Shown here in pieces: positions 23,283 through 33,989 of a stretch of DNA of 64,000 bases (position 1 is the first letter of the stretch; each line of letters begins with the position of its first letter). The stretch covers positions 16,577,501 through 16,641,500 of the forward strand of contig NC_077247.1 in assembly GCF_947179165.1 (NCBI RefSeq). Reading direction: 5' to 3'. A program made the position numbers and the translations under genes. Under the pieces are notes generated by a model, which was not told the origin of the DNA, searched no databases, and saw nothing but the letters and a program-made list of their open reading frames with translations. Source of the DNA: Solanum dulcamara (taxonomy: Eukaryota > Streptophyta > Magnoliopsida > Solanales > Solanaceae).

Positions 23283-24049
23283 GGACTACCATTATTTTTC
23301 TTGAAATTTTTCTTCCTACGCTTCGTAGAAGTATCTTTGTGAGAATTAGAAGTAGCATTATTTGAAGTAATTCAATTTACCTTCATTGTGATATTGCTTT
23401 CTTCTTATAGTAAAAGTGCATGTTGCCTCTTGCCTCCTCTTCCATACAAATTTTCATTTTCAATGTCTCAAGAGAGGTTTTTTTTTTGTTTGTGGAAAAC
23501 AGTTTTTTGAAATTTCTTCCAAGAAGGTGGAAGTTTATCTATTATGCCTATAAGGTTATCTCTAATTTTGACCTCCTTGGACCTGAGCTCTCCAACGATC
23601 ATTATAAAATGTTGAGCTTGGCCTATCACTAATTTATTGTCCACCATTTGAAAATAAAAAAAAATTGCTAGTAGCATATTTTTTCGCTCCAACATCTTCG
23701 GTATCATACTTACTCTTCAATGCTTTCCAAATTTTCTTTGAACTAGAGTAAGTTCCATCATAATAATCAAAACAATTATCCGATAGACAGTTAAGAATAT
23801 AATACCAATACTTCTAGGAAGCATTATTGTTCTTTTTCACTTTATCTTGATGATAAATAAGTTCATCATTATTCATGGAGAGGATGTCAACTCTATTAGG
23901 ATTCTTTTCAATTAGCACATAAGAAATATTGAGAAGGCTTAAGGAGAAAAATATGTTACCCTTCCATCTCTTGAAATGATTAACATTGAACCGAAATGGC
24001 TTGTTAAGATCTCTCACCTTGATATCCACAGATTTTCAATTGTTGACAT
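23283..24049 (-). pseudogene. gag of the copia element
   Basis: Minus strand. ATG at 24047-24049 starts MSTIENLWISR, with an early frame change; the main frame then reads DLNKPFRFNVNHFKRWKGNI and then FFSLSLLNISYVL, typical of copia gag. Positions 23468-23707 read [20 protein letters not shown] followed by [10 protein letters not shown], the conserved UBN2-type gag motif. The right end at 23283-23287 is the target duplication of element A. The zinc knuckle lies on the other side, at about 13800. Confidence 0.86.
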
Positions 24050-24850
24050 TGTTGAATCTCCTTAAAATTGTTGGTGAAATTGTAAGATTACAATTACAAC
24101 TGAAAATAAAATGAAGAAGATAAAATCTCTTTGGGCTGAGGCGCGAATATCTCGCTCTCTTTAAGGAGATTCAAGCCCACTATAACAAATCTTTTCACCG
24201 GTCCAGCAAAAGTTGTCTTGACTTATTTCCTCAAGGATACAATAGCCTAATCATAAAGTATAACTCAACAAACTCTGGACAAGAGTTGAGTCCAAAGCTC
24301 CACAAAAAAACATCTCCCTTGAATTAATAAAAACTCTTTTTATTGACTAACTTTTATGCACTCCATATTTTTCTTGTACTCAAAAACAAAAAAAGATCAT
24401 CTCCATTAATAGGCGAGGAAGTCTTCCTAGCGATGAATAGAAAGATAATGGAGAAATAAATAGAGAAGATAAATGGTCTAGAGGTTATATAAGTTACCAG
24501 GTATAATAGAGGAATAAAAAGTAAGATAATGGAGATTGAATGGAATAATGGTCATTGTTGACCACATCTAGTCAGTAACCAAAAGTTATTCACGCCTAAT
24601 CATTAATCTCCAAAGGAGTAATGCAGCAACGAATAAGGAGTATAACTCACAATAAAATGCCCACCAACGACTGGTAAGGTCAGCTACTAAAAAGGATGGA
24701 AAGGCAACATCTTTGTACTCCAAAATAAGCAAATTAGTATTACTAATTATTAGTATTAAAATGCCCGTAAACCAACAACGTGTCACAACCTCTCTCGCAT
24801 AGAATGAGACGAGAATGTAAGAATAAACATGATATGGAAAGGTAATATAC
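24050..24850 (-). repeat. Candidate leader and 5' LTR of the copia element
   Basis: This is the expected position for the leader and LTR. On the minus strand GGAGATTCAACAATG leads into gag, and GGAGATTCAAGCCCACTATA occurs at about 24162-24181 (plus AAGGAGATTCAAGCCCAC). No clear primer-binding site or second LTR copy is present, so the limits are a guess. No coding sense is visible. Confidence 0.4.
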
Positions 24851-24922
24851 ATTTTTAAAAGACATAATACATAAATATATCGTTTATTTTGACTTTAATT
24901 AGCATCTATGTCTATTAATTTT

Positions 24923-25090
24923 GGGTGTGCACAAGGTGTCACTTAAACTTATATAAAATGTAACAAGTGAACACACGTTTCCTAAGTGTCATTATACACG
25001 TAAGATGCCACGTAGGACACAAAATTATCATGTAGGACGAATGTATTTATTTGTTCAAGTTTTAAATAGTTAAAGTGTCTACTTATGCAC
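24923..25090. mobile_element. MITE-like element with inverted ends
   Basis: The left end GTGCACAAGGTGTCACTTAA pairs imperfectly with the reverse complement of the right end, GTGCATAAGTAGACACTTTA. Further matching continues for about 40 bases inward. The middle carries repeated ACGTAAGATGCCACGTAGGA-like words. No coding. The structure fits a short non-autonomous DNA transposon known to me from Solanaceae sequence. Target duplication is not clear. Confidence 0.6.
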
Positions 25091-26164
25091 TAATAAAATT
25101 GTATCCAATATGTACAGTTTTCCTTATATGTATGTACATTTTTCTTTATCATTTGGTCAGTTGTATTATCTATATATCTAGTTAAAGATTATGTCATGTG
25201 TGTATAGCTTGTATCATATGTATTCACAAGGTACTTGTCCACATCTCCATTGACCGAAGAACTAGTGCTTGAGGCTTAGGGTGTTACAAGTAAATACTTT
25301 TTACGAATTTATTTTAAAATATACCTCTATTTTTATTAATTAATTCTAGAATATATGTGTACGTGTTATTTTTAAGTGTGTAAATAAATACTTAACTTTC
25401 AATTATTATTAACAATAAAATAAAGTATTCATTCTGCTGATTTCTTTTATTATAGAATGTCCTTAAATTATATACTCAACTAGTATTTCTCACTTTTTAT
25501 TTATCTAAAATGTAATTCTTATTTTTTCTTTAGATAATTTAATACATAAATTAGAAAAAAAATACCATGATTGTAAGATGTAAAAAAATTGATAATGAAA
25601 AGGTAAAATAGAAATTTAGATAACTAGGAGAAGAGGGGAGAATGCCTATTGTCCAAAATTGAAGAATGAATTTGATTGTTAAAGCAAAGTTGACGAATAT
25701 AAATGACATTAATTTATTGTGATCATCTCATTTTACTAAATGCATGACAAAATAAAACATCTTGCAATTCATGCAAGGGACTGAGGGACATTGCGTTTAT
25801 AGCAAATACATGCTAATTAAGAAAGGAAAGGAATTAGGAGAAACGCTCACAACGCATGCGACCTTCGCAACTCTAACTTTGATATCCCACCGTGCATGGC
25901 CATCCCGACCATCGGTCAGTCTATGGTAGAGACTAGCTAGGCTTTCTCTTTGATATCTCCAAAAATTTTCACAAACCTTTACCACCCAAAATCTCACAAG
26001 CAACCAATATATTTTCCTAGCGTGTCTACTAATTTATCTACCGGGATAAACAATCTTAATAATAATTCAGTTATTAATGAGGAAAATGTTGGTTAAATTT
26101 ATTATGCAGATTTGGTGAAATCCAGTACTATTAACTCATAACTTACATGTAAAAGGGTCAAACT
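25091..26164. other. AT-rich stretch with nothing recognised
   Basis: Low-GC sequence. Positions 25797-26003 are locally less AT-rich and open on the minus strand for 68 codons, but the product matches nothing I know. No repeat structure, tRNA or LTR end is evident. Confidence 0.5.
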
Positions 26165-26465
26165 GATTCGATCCCTATCAAGAGTTTACCTTTTATTGAT
26201 GGTGTAACTAGACTGACTTGGACAAAAGAGGAGTTTGAGAAGATGGATGTATTAGAAAATTTGCAATATGCTGTTATCCGGAAATTTTCCTATGAATGGC
26301 CAGGATTGGAGGATCTTAGAGCTCAGATCCCGAAATAATGCAATATTAAAAGGGATTGCAAGATTCGATTGATGAGAAACAAGCATATACGCATGAGATT
26401 TAGACTTATGGAAGACTTTGTTTGTGAATATGATGGCTAAAATGTGTACTATATTATGGAAAAAG
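26165..26465 (+). pseudogene. DUF4283-type domain remnant
   Basis: One plus-strand frame reads IPIKSLPFIDGVTRLTWTKE, then EFEKMDVLENLQYAVIRKFS and YEWPGLEDLRAQIPK, a stop at about 26336, then CNIKRDCKIRLMRNKHIRMR and FRLMEDFVCEYDG. This matches the DUF4283 domain found in plant LINE-related and zinc-knuckle proteins. The start and the zinc knuckle are missing; it is cut at 26466 by an LTR start. It is the only non-LTR coding remnant in the window, of unknown molecular role. Confidence 0.75.
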
Positions 26466-27764
26466 TGTAATGAACCTCTGGGTCATTTTCTCAATTTTTT
26501 AATATTTCAAACATTTAGGGCATTCCTATAGCGACACAAGTCATTTATGACTTGCCGAGACTGACAGTTCGCTCAGCTGGTCGTTCGTTTGATTTTTATG
26601 CAATTTTTCCTATTTTGGAGCTTCTACCGTTTAAACAGTTTTTTTTTAGTCAAAACATCAAGTAAACAACCTCACAATGCAATTCTAATGGTTCTGTTAG
26701 CTCCGTAACGTCGAGTTTGGTCTAGAAGGACCTTTGATTTAGGTCCCGAGACTTTGGGTGTGAGTTTGAGCTTTAGACGAGATGTTGGAAAGCTTAAAGG
26801 ACTAGAGTTGACTTTGATAGTTGTCGTATCCGAATTTTGTTAGCTCCATTAGCTCCAAAATGTTGAATTTGGCGTAGTAGGACCGTTGGTTTGGATCTCG
26901 AGGTCTTCTTTTTTATTTTGGGCACTCAACTGCTTTTTTTGCTATAGTTAAAATATTGACTTCAGTCAATATTTTTAATAAATGACCTCCAATGGTTGTT
27001 TTGTCAATTTCATTGAGTCTGGAATGTCGTTTACAATTAGATTTCATATATGATTTGTGTTCACGGGACTCCGAATGAGTCTAGAGCATCAAAATTAAGG
27101 TTTAGTATGTGCTGGTGCTAGTACTGGTACAACTGCTTAGGCGGCCACCAGACAACTTTAGTATTGTTTGAAAAACTTTGACCAGCTGCTTCAGTGGCCA
27201 AGGAGCTGCTTTAGTGGTACCTGGGGGTTGTTAAATCCCAATTTTTTCAACTTTTTTGTTCATTATTCAAAACTCGATATCTTGAGTTAGGGATCTCTAA
27301 TTTGGGTAATTTTAGTTGCTAATTGTTCGTTTTTGCGGGTTCTTCGAGATAGGGTCATTGGGAGAGAATTTTGGACTCGTTATTATGGTAAAATCTGGTC
27401 CCAAAATGTCCATCTTATCACATTGATGGTGTTTGTTGAATTCTTGAGTTGTAGGCAGATTTGTAGTGTTTTAGGGCTCGAATTGTGCCCATTTTCAAGG
27501 CATAAGTTTTTTGAGAATTTTGGGACTCGTTGATGGAGTTAGTTTGTTCATTCCACATGTGGGTCCAATGGGCCTATTTTGACCCAATTTTGGGCCCATG
27601 ATATATTATGGCAATATTGGTATTATTCTTCTTATAGTGACACATAGGTTACGATTATCAAAGCTTGGCAGTGATCGAAGGTGATTCGAGAAGGAAAAGC
27701 TTCAGATTCATTGACTTTGGATCACACGTGATCTATTTTGAGGTAGGCCACAGTCTACTTTATC
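26466..27764 (+). repeat. LTR of family B, left part
   Basis: Opens TGTAATGAACCTCTGGGTCA. It aligns with the 3' LTR of element B from 61312: shared words include CATTCC-ATAGC-ACA, AAGTCATTTAT, TTTTGGAGCTTCTA/TTA and GTCAAAACAT. It runs to GAGGTAGGCCACAGTCTACT, which corresponds to AGGTAGGCTACATCTTCTC at about 62711-62729. There it is interrupted by another LTR. No internal region is attached, so it is a solo or truncated LTR. Confidence 0.75.
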
Positions 27765-30068
27765 TGTAACACCCCATACTATTCTAGTCTAGATCAAGTT
27801 TGGAAATCCAAAAAAACAAAGAAAACGTGACAAAGTGAGTTGTTAGTGGGGTCTACGACCTACTCTAAGGCCCATAGCATGATCTATGAGCCATAGAAAG
27901 GGATCATGCTACCTCTCCAAATTAAACAAAATTAAAAAGGGTAAGATCAATCCTACAAGCCATAATTATGACCCATAACAAGAGTTACGAATGATAGGGA
28001 GGCTCATAGGTGAAGTTTTTCAACTTACAATTTTTGTATTCGTGAATAGTTAGCGGGGCAACCCGTCGAGTGTTCTATGACCCATAGAAGACGATAGTAA
28101 GACTTCTTGACACTTAGTCAAAGTTCAGTTGTCAAGGACCACTCCTACAATCCAAGATGACAACATGTAAACCTTTGCACGACCTATCAAGGGGGTCCAT
28201 AGAACCCAACCCCTATTTACTACAGTGAAGTCTAGGAGGGACTTTGAAGACCCGTCAAAGGGTCTATAACTCGTAGAAGGGTGGTCGTTGACCCATGTGG
28301 GAAATTTTTAGTGAGGTACAACTTTGGACCATGGCTTCTGCGATCAACCTTTTACAGTCTGTAGAAGGGTCCACAGGCAGCTAGAGTCAATTTTAATGAA
28401 GGCTAGTTTGGTCTTTTATCCACCTTTGCGAAACTTAACCCAAGCCTTTTTGGGACTAAATTTAGTCCCTTGTACCCATAGTTTTTTTTCTCTCATTGAC
28501 ACTCAAAAACTTTTGAGAGCAAGGATTAGAGAAAAGGAAAAAAGATTGGGTTCAAGAGTTCCAAGCAAGGTCTTCGAATTTCAACTAGATAATCGTCATT
28601 ATTGGTATATAAGACTATCCTAATGTTGGACTAAGTTCGTACTTCTGACCTACATCTTCATACAATTGAGTTAAGCCATGAGTTGAGTTTCAATTCCAAT
28701 GAAGTGAATTCTTGAGTATCTATAAAACTTCTCATTGAATTCTAGAATGTATATTTTACTATACTTTGATGAGTTGAATGTTTGAGATTACGGATTCATA
28801 TTTGCATTCACATGAACCCTAATTGAGTTTTGAACTGACTATTTTATGCATTATTTGAGTTAAAGGAATGATGATTTTCAATATTAAATTAAGGAAAAAT
28901 TGAGCATGAGTTCAGTATGAAAAAGTCTTTTTATGTCTATTTTCAAGCATGAGTATTAATAAATTTTAAACCTCTAATTTGATGAATGAGTTGATAAGTT
29001 AATGTATGCTTTCTAAATGCATAGTTGAGATGAGATGTTTCCTATCTTTAAGAGAAGAGATGAGATAAGAAAGATGAGTAAATTAATTTAAAACTCTAAT
29101 GTGTCTAGATGAGATGTACTTTGAGTATTTCACTAACTTGATGTGTATGCGCATAAAAAATATTTTGGGAGTAGTATTGAGCACTTAAGTGAGCAAGAGA
29201 TTAGAAAACTCAATCTCCATAAAATATGTAGCCGGCATAGGATAGGATCGTGCCATTCATTCGGGTGACTCCTCATAGTCCCAAAAGAGGATTTTTTATA
29301 TAGATCCACTGATGTGACGTCCTTTACCCTAGAAAGGTATTGGATGGTTGTGGCAATGAATTCACTTCATTGTATTGTCAGTAGCTCATAAGTGATAATT
29401 TTTTGTTAGAGAAACTCCCTAAGATGTAAAGTATTATATTTAATTTAGTGTACTAATGTTGTATTTACTATTGCATATCTTTTAAAGAATTGTCTTATCA
29501 TATTGCACGCTTTGTTCAGTTCCTTAAGTTGAACATCTTGAGTAAGTTGCCTTTCAGCCATTTTAAGTGACGTACATTTCAGGTACTGACATCATTCGAC
29601 CTGCTTCATTTAATGATGTAGTTAAAGGTGTTAGATATCAGCAACATGCGCACCGTTAGTGATCTATCTTCTCTAGGTTTGGTGAGACCCCTTTGCATTC
29701 AAAGTAGCTCCTTCTTTATCGATTTTCTTTTATTATATTAGTTCTTTGAGGTAGCTATAGGCTTATCTTTATACCTTCTTAGTAGTTTTTAGAGGCTTCA
29801 TAGACTGAGTAGAGTGGAGTCATTATGAGTCGTTCAGAGTCTATTTTAAACGACAACTTTCATTATTGAGTGATTACATTAAGTTACATTTTTTTATAAG
29901 TCCTTTAAATTATTACTTAAAGATGGATGAGAATGTTTTATAAAAGCCCACTTGAGTTACTATTTTTATGAGTTGAGTCTTTCTCTGAGTTAGTTAGCCA
30001 AGCCAAGGATTCACTTTGGACCAACAATAATTTTTGAGTATCGGTCATGTCTAGGGTGTAGCTATGGT
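27765..30068 (+). repeat. LTR related to family A, inserted in LTR B
   Basis: Opens TGTAACACCCCATACTATTC. Its second half resembles LTR A: TTTTGGGAGTAGTATTGAGC at about 29163, GTAGCCGGCATAGGATAGG, GACGTCCTTTACCCTAGAAA and GTATCGGTCATGTCTAGGGT near the end. U3 carries several CCCATAGAA-type motifs (27880-28300). The right limit near 30068 is approximate and a target duplication is not clear. No coding sequence is attached, so it is a solo LTR. Confidence 0.72.
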
Positions 30069-30500
30069 CTACTTGTTCTTAGATTGTGCTTCATAAGATA
30101 ATGTTTAGTATATATTGCATGTGAGTTAGGATTGTATATGACGAGTTTAGTATTCTCTTCCTTATCCTTATTTCTTGATTCCTGTATGAACTTTAGGCTA
30201 GTTTAATATTGTGAAATCCTTAGTTTTAGTTGGTAATTCCTTGATTATGCAATAGTCTATTGTTATAAATCTCTTTAGGGTTGTTGTTCAATGCCTTATA
30301 GCAGTCAATGTGATTAGTACCTTAGAAACTGAGTTGGTTGATCCTTAGTTAAATAGTTGCTTCTTGTGAGACTCTTTGGTCTGGTACCCTTCGCTAGTGC
30401 GGGGACCGTGAAGCTATTTTGGACATTGTGAGGTTTCTCCCTGATTAGGCCTGTAATTGTGATGAAATCCCTATCTTGTGGTTAAACCTTGAATCCTTTG
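30069..30500 (+). repeat. Possible right part of the family B LTR
   Basis: CTACTTGTTCTTAGATTGTG resembles the continuation of LTR B at about 62718-62750 (CTACATCTTCTCAACTTGTA, then GATTGAGCTTGAATATG). This suggests that the LTR at 27765 split one LTR B. Similarity fades and I cannot place the right end. Confidence 0.4.
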
Positions 30501-31249
30501 ATGCATATTATCACTGTAGGATGGAGTTAATTGTGCTTTTCCCTTTTGGATGGTATCTTTAGGTAGATGTGGAGGTTCTTCAATTGATCTTTCGAGTGTC
30601 GATTCTTTATAATTCCTTTCATTGCCTGATTAGAAATATTCCTTCTTATGCTATTATTGTTGAGATGGTTGGAATATTTTGTGCCCGAGGCCATAGTCGA
30701 TGACAAGCTAGATTTTAGGTTAGTTTTTGTGTCTCGAAGTGAGGTACTTGTTGTTTTATTCTGTATATGATTTGAATGTTTTGTTTGGATTCTGATGGTG
30801 GCATGCATTGAATTGATGTTCATTCTCACGTGTCTTGTGGTACAATCCCGATGCATGCATTGGTTTTTACCATGATTGTAGACATGTAATTTTTTATCAA
30901 AACTGAGATTTTACACCATTTTTAGTGCTTAAATATTTCTTTTTATATCTTACTTAAATATTTTGGTTTTATCTTATTTTTAGTAAGTTTATTTTAAAAT
31001 ATTTTAAAACTACAAAAAATAGAGTCACATTTTAGTGTAAGCTTTGTTTAGAAAAGAAAAATTACAAAAAATATATGTTTTCTTTTATTTGATAAGTAAG
31101 TTAGTGTTTTCTTAATTATATTTTTTGTTCTGGGTATTTAACTTTTTTATATTTTACTAGTATGAAATGAATTAGATAATATTTCTATTATATTTTATCT
31201 TTTAAAATAAATTAATAAATTAATACTAACTCCTCCCACTAATCTTAAA
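30501..31249. other. Unassigned, strongly AT-rich from 30880
   Basis: Positions 30527-30856 are open on the minus strand but show only a low-complexity product. From 30880 to 31220 the sequence is A/T-rich with no domain or repeat ends. It abuts the integrase end of the next element at about 31250. Confidence 0.5.
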
Positions 31250-32330
31250 CTCACTACCCATTCCCCACTAACCCAATTTACTCCATAGCTTCCCAAACTA
31301 ACTCGATCCCTATTGCAGCAATCTCACCAGCCTCAAACCATCCAATAAGATATACACTTTCTACCATATAAAGCCTCAAATGGAGCCATTGGAATACTCG
31401 AATGGTAACTGCTGTTATAGGAAAACTCAATCAATGGTAGATGGTCATTTCAATTACCTTTGAAGTCAATCACACAATCCCTCAACATATCCTCCAAATT
31501 CTGAATAGTCTATTGGGCTTGACCATCAATCTATGGGTGAAAAGAGGACTAATCTTAAGTTGAATACCAAGACCCTTTTGAAATGATCTCCAAAATTGAG
31601 AAGTAAACTGAGTACCACTTTCTGAAATGATAGATAACAGAACCCCATGGAGCTTAACAAATTATTAATGCAAACTCTAGCATAATCCTCAGTTGAATAA
31701 GAAGTCTTAACGGGAAGAAAATGCTTCGATTTAGTCATTCGGTCCACAACCATCCATATTGAATCATGTTGCGTTTGAGTAAGAAAAAAACCTGTGATGA
31801 AGTCCATATTAAAGTCTTCCCACTTACAAGTAGGAATCTTGATGTCTTGAGCTAGACCTCTCGGTTTATGTTCAACCTTCACTTGCCAACTATTTGAACA
31901 CTTAGCCACAAATTCCACAGTATCTTTCTTCATGCCATTCCACCAATATAATTCTCTCAAATTATGATAATCTTGGTGGATCCTAGATGAATAGAATATT
32001 GAGAAATATGATCTTCAAACCATAATATTTTCCTCAAGACATTAATATTGGGTACACATAATCGTTATTGATAATGAACCACATCATCTCCTCCTTGGGA
32101 TAACCCTCAATGGCTTTCTCAGAAACTGCTTTCTTCATCTAAACCAAGGTCGGAATATCTTGCTTTCCTTTGACATCTGACTCAAGGAAGATTCTGAATC
32201 ATGTTGAATAACCATACCACCATACTCGAAATTAAATAAGCGAATACCCAAATATGTTAGTCTAGCACATCATGAACTAATTTCTTCTTTTCATCATTAA
32301 TATGGGCACTGGTATCCAAGGACAATCTAC
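31250..32330 (-). pseudogene. Integrase of fragment C
   Basis: Positions 31526-31960 read MRELYWWNGMKKDTVEFVAK, CSNSWQVKVEHKPRGLAQDI, KWEDFNMDFITGFFLTQTQH and DSIWMVVDRMTKSKHFLPVK. The zinc domain Cys-x-x-Cys has become Cys-x-x-Ser, and the first catalytic Asp (MDFITG) is kept. The second and third acidic regions lie below 31530 in other frames. The sequence ends around GWFE-like wording at 31330. Positions 31960-32330 are a broken RNase H-integrase linker. Confidence 0.83.
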
Positions 32331-32800
32331 TAAGAGTATCAGCAACCATATTTACCTTTCCTGGATGATAGAGAACACTTATGCCATAGTCCTTTAACAA
32401 CTCAAGTCATCTCCTTTGTCGAGGATTTAAGTCCTTTTGCTTATACACATTTTCTTAAAAACATATTTCAAACTATTATGATTGATGAATGCAACAACTT
32501 AAACACCATAGAGATAGTGTCTCAAAATCTTCAAAGCAAACACAATCGCTGCTAACTCCAAGTCATGAGTCAAATAGTTTTTTTATGCACATTAAGTTTC
32601 CTAGAAGCATAGGCTATTACCTTAACATCTTGCATTAATACACAACAAATACCAATTGTCAATGCATCATAATAAATCCATTGGACCCTTCCATTAAAGT
32701 CAACAACCGGGCTGAAGTAAGTCGGTCTTTCAACTTTTGAAAGCTCTTCTCACATGCTTTGAACCATTAGAATTTTACCTTATTTTGAGTCAACGTAGTC
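32331..32800 (-). pseudogene. RNase H of fragment C
   Basis: Only short blocks are readable on the minus strand: the DALS-type linker near 32330, the region around the SLKYVF position near 32460, and the start near 32690 with NGFIMMH where the family has GFVVYCDAS, so the first catalytic Asp is lost. Assignment rests on position between RT and integrase. Confidence 0.7.
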
Positions 32801-33480
32801 AAAGGTGAAGCAATAGAAGAAAATTCTTCCATAAACAATCTTTTATAATTAGCTAAACCCAAGAAACTCAAAGATCTGAAGGAGATAGAGGCCTAAGCCA
32901 GTTTTCACCGCCTTGGTTTTTGTTGGATCAACTTGAATACCAAAATCAAACACATTATGGTCAAGGAATTCCACCGTTCTCAACCAGAACTCACACTTCA
33001 AAAACTTAGCAAATAACTGACGATCCTTGAGAATTTGCAAGACAAACCACAAATAAGCCTCCTCACTCCGAGAATAGATCAATACATCATCAATGAACAA
33101 GATAATGAACATATCCAGGTATTTCTTAAAGCCTTGTTCATCAAATTCATAAAAGCTACAGGTGCATTTTTTAGTCCAAAAGACATTACCAAAAATTCAA
33201 AGTGATAATATCGAGTTTTGGAAGACATTTTCAAAATGTCACATTCTCTCAGTCGAAGATGATGATAACCCGATAGAAGATCAATCTTTGAGAAATAACT
33301 AGGTCTTGAAGTTAATTGGACAAGTCATCAATCCTTGGATGGGACACTTATTCTTGATTTTGACCTTTTTCAACTGATGATAGCCAATGCAAATACGAAG
33401 AGAACCAATCTTCTTTTGAACAAAGAGAACTAGAGCATCCCATGGAGAGTGGTCTAATTAAGACCTTATCCAATTAGTCA
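32801..33480 (-). pseudogene. Reverse transcriptase of fragment C
   Basis: Positions 32849-33112 read [20 protein letters not shown], then [20 protein letters not shown]. The catalytic FIDD box is intact. Upstream, 33115-33480 carries the FGLKNAP-like, DLRSGYHH and ASHGMLQ-type positions in broken frames. Downstream of the box the frame is lost near 32870. Confidence 0.85.
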
Positions 33481-33985
33481 TTCTATACGGAGGTATAAAA
33501 ATAGGTTGAGTATTCAATATTTCCCTTTTAGGAGGGATACCTAGAAGATAATAGGGTAATAATTCTGGAAACTCATTTACAACAAAAACTGACTCGATAG
33601 TAGGGGCTTAAAAATTTATACCCCTAACCTGTATAAGATGGTAGTTACAACCGTTAGAATTTTTTTTTAAGCTTTAAGGCACGAGATGAATTGACCCTTA
33701 TGCATAGAGTTTCTACCCTTCCATTCTAGGGGTGGTTCATAAGGAAACTGAAACTTAATCACTTGGGTTCTACAATCAATAGAAGCATCATGCATGAAGC
33801 CAATGTTTACCAAGAATAACATCAAAATTGGTCATACTAAGATCTACAAGATAAACTGGAGTGATTTTATTAAAACCTGAGAATGGACAATTTCTATAGA
33901 TTCATTTAGCACAAACTAAATCACTGACATGAGTATAGACTGAACAAGGCTCTAGCAAGATTTTTTCACAATCCAAGTTAAGCCT
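33481..33985 (-). pseudogene. Protease remnant of fragment C
   Basis: Minus-strand reading: EKILLEPCSVYTHVSDLVCA, a stop, then IYRNCPFSGFNKITPVYLVD, LSMTNFDVILGKHWLHA and a stop. The active-site triad is missing because the LTR junction cuts just upstream of KILLEP, so the fragment starts in mid-protease. The connection to RT continues to 33481 with several frame changes. Confidence 0.8.
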
Positions 33986-33989
33986 TAGG

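Larger units (their letters stand above)
10800..24850 (-). mobile_element. Ty1/copia element, split by chromovirus A
   Basis: Minus-strand copia element with gene order gag, protease, integrase, RT, RNase H, the order that defines Ty1/copia. Its gag lies at 23283-24049 and the rest at 10830-13872; the 9.4 kb between them is inserted element A. Rejoining 13872 to 23288 restores a continuous gag-knuckle segment. No 3' LTR is seen before the Athila-like LTR at about 10795, so that end is truncated or covered. The 5' LTR limit is unresolved. Many stops and frameshifts are present. Confidence 0.88.
31250..33985 (-). mobile_element. Chromovirus C pol fragment
   Basis: A continuous minus-strand series of protease, RT, RNase H and integrase without gag, PBS or chromodomain. 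It is cut at about 33985 on the protease side by an LTR, and at about 31250 on the integrase side just after the core. Domains are chromovirus type, and the neighbouring LTR is of the same general family as element D. Heavily decayed. Confidence 0.85.

Noticed and set aside
24090..24880. Exact copia LTR boundaries
   Set aside because: Without a second copy or a clear primer site any coordinates would be invented, so only a low-confidence span is given.
25797..26003. 68-codon frame in less AT-rich sequence
   Set aside because: No resemblance to known proteins, no supporting start or splice context.
30527..30856. 109-codon Ser/Thr/Asn-rich frame
   Set aside because: Low complexity in degenerate LTR-like sequence; no family recognised.
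32849..33112. Functional RT because the FIDD box is intact
   Set aside because: Frames are broken on both sides and gag, PBS and LTR pairing are missing; it cannot be expressed as a polyprotein.
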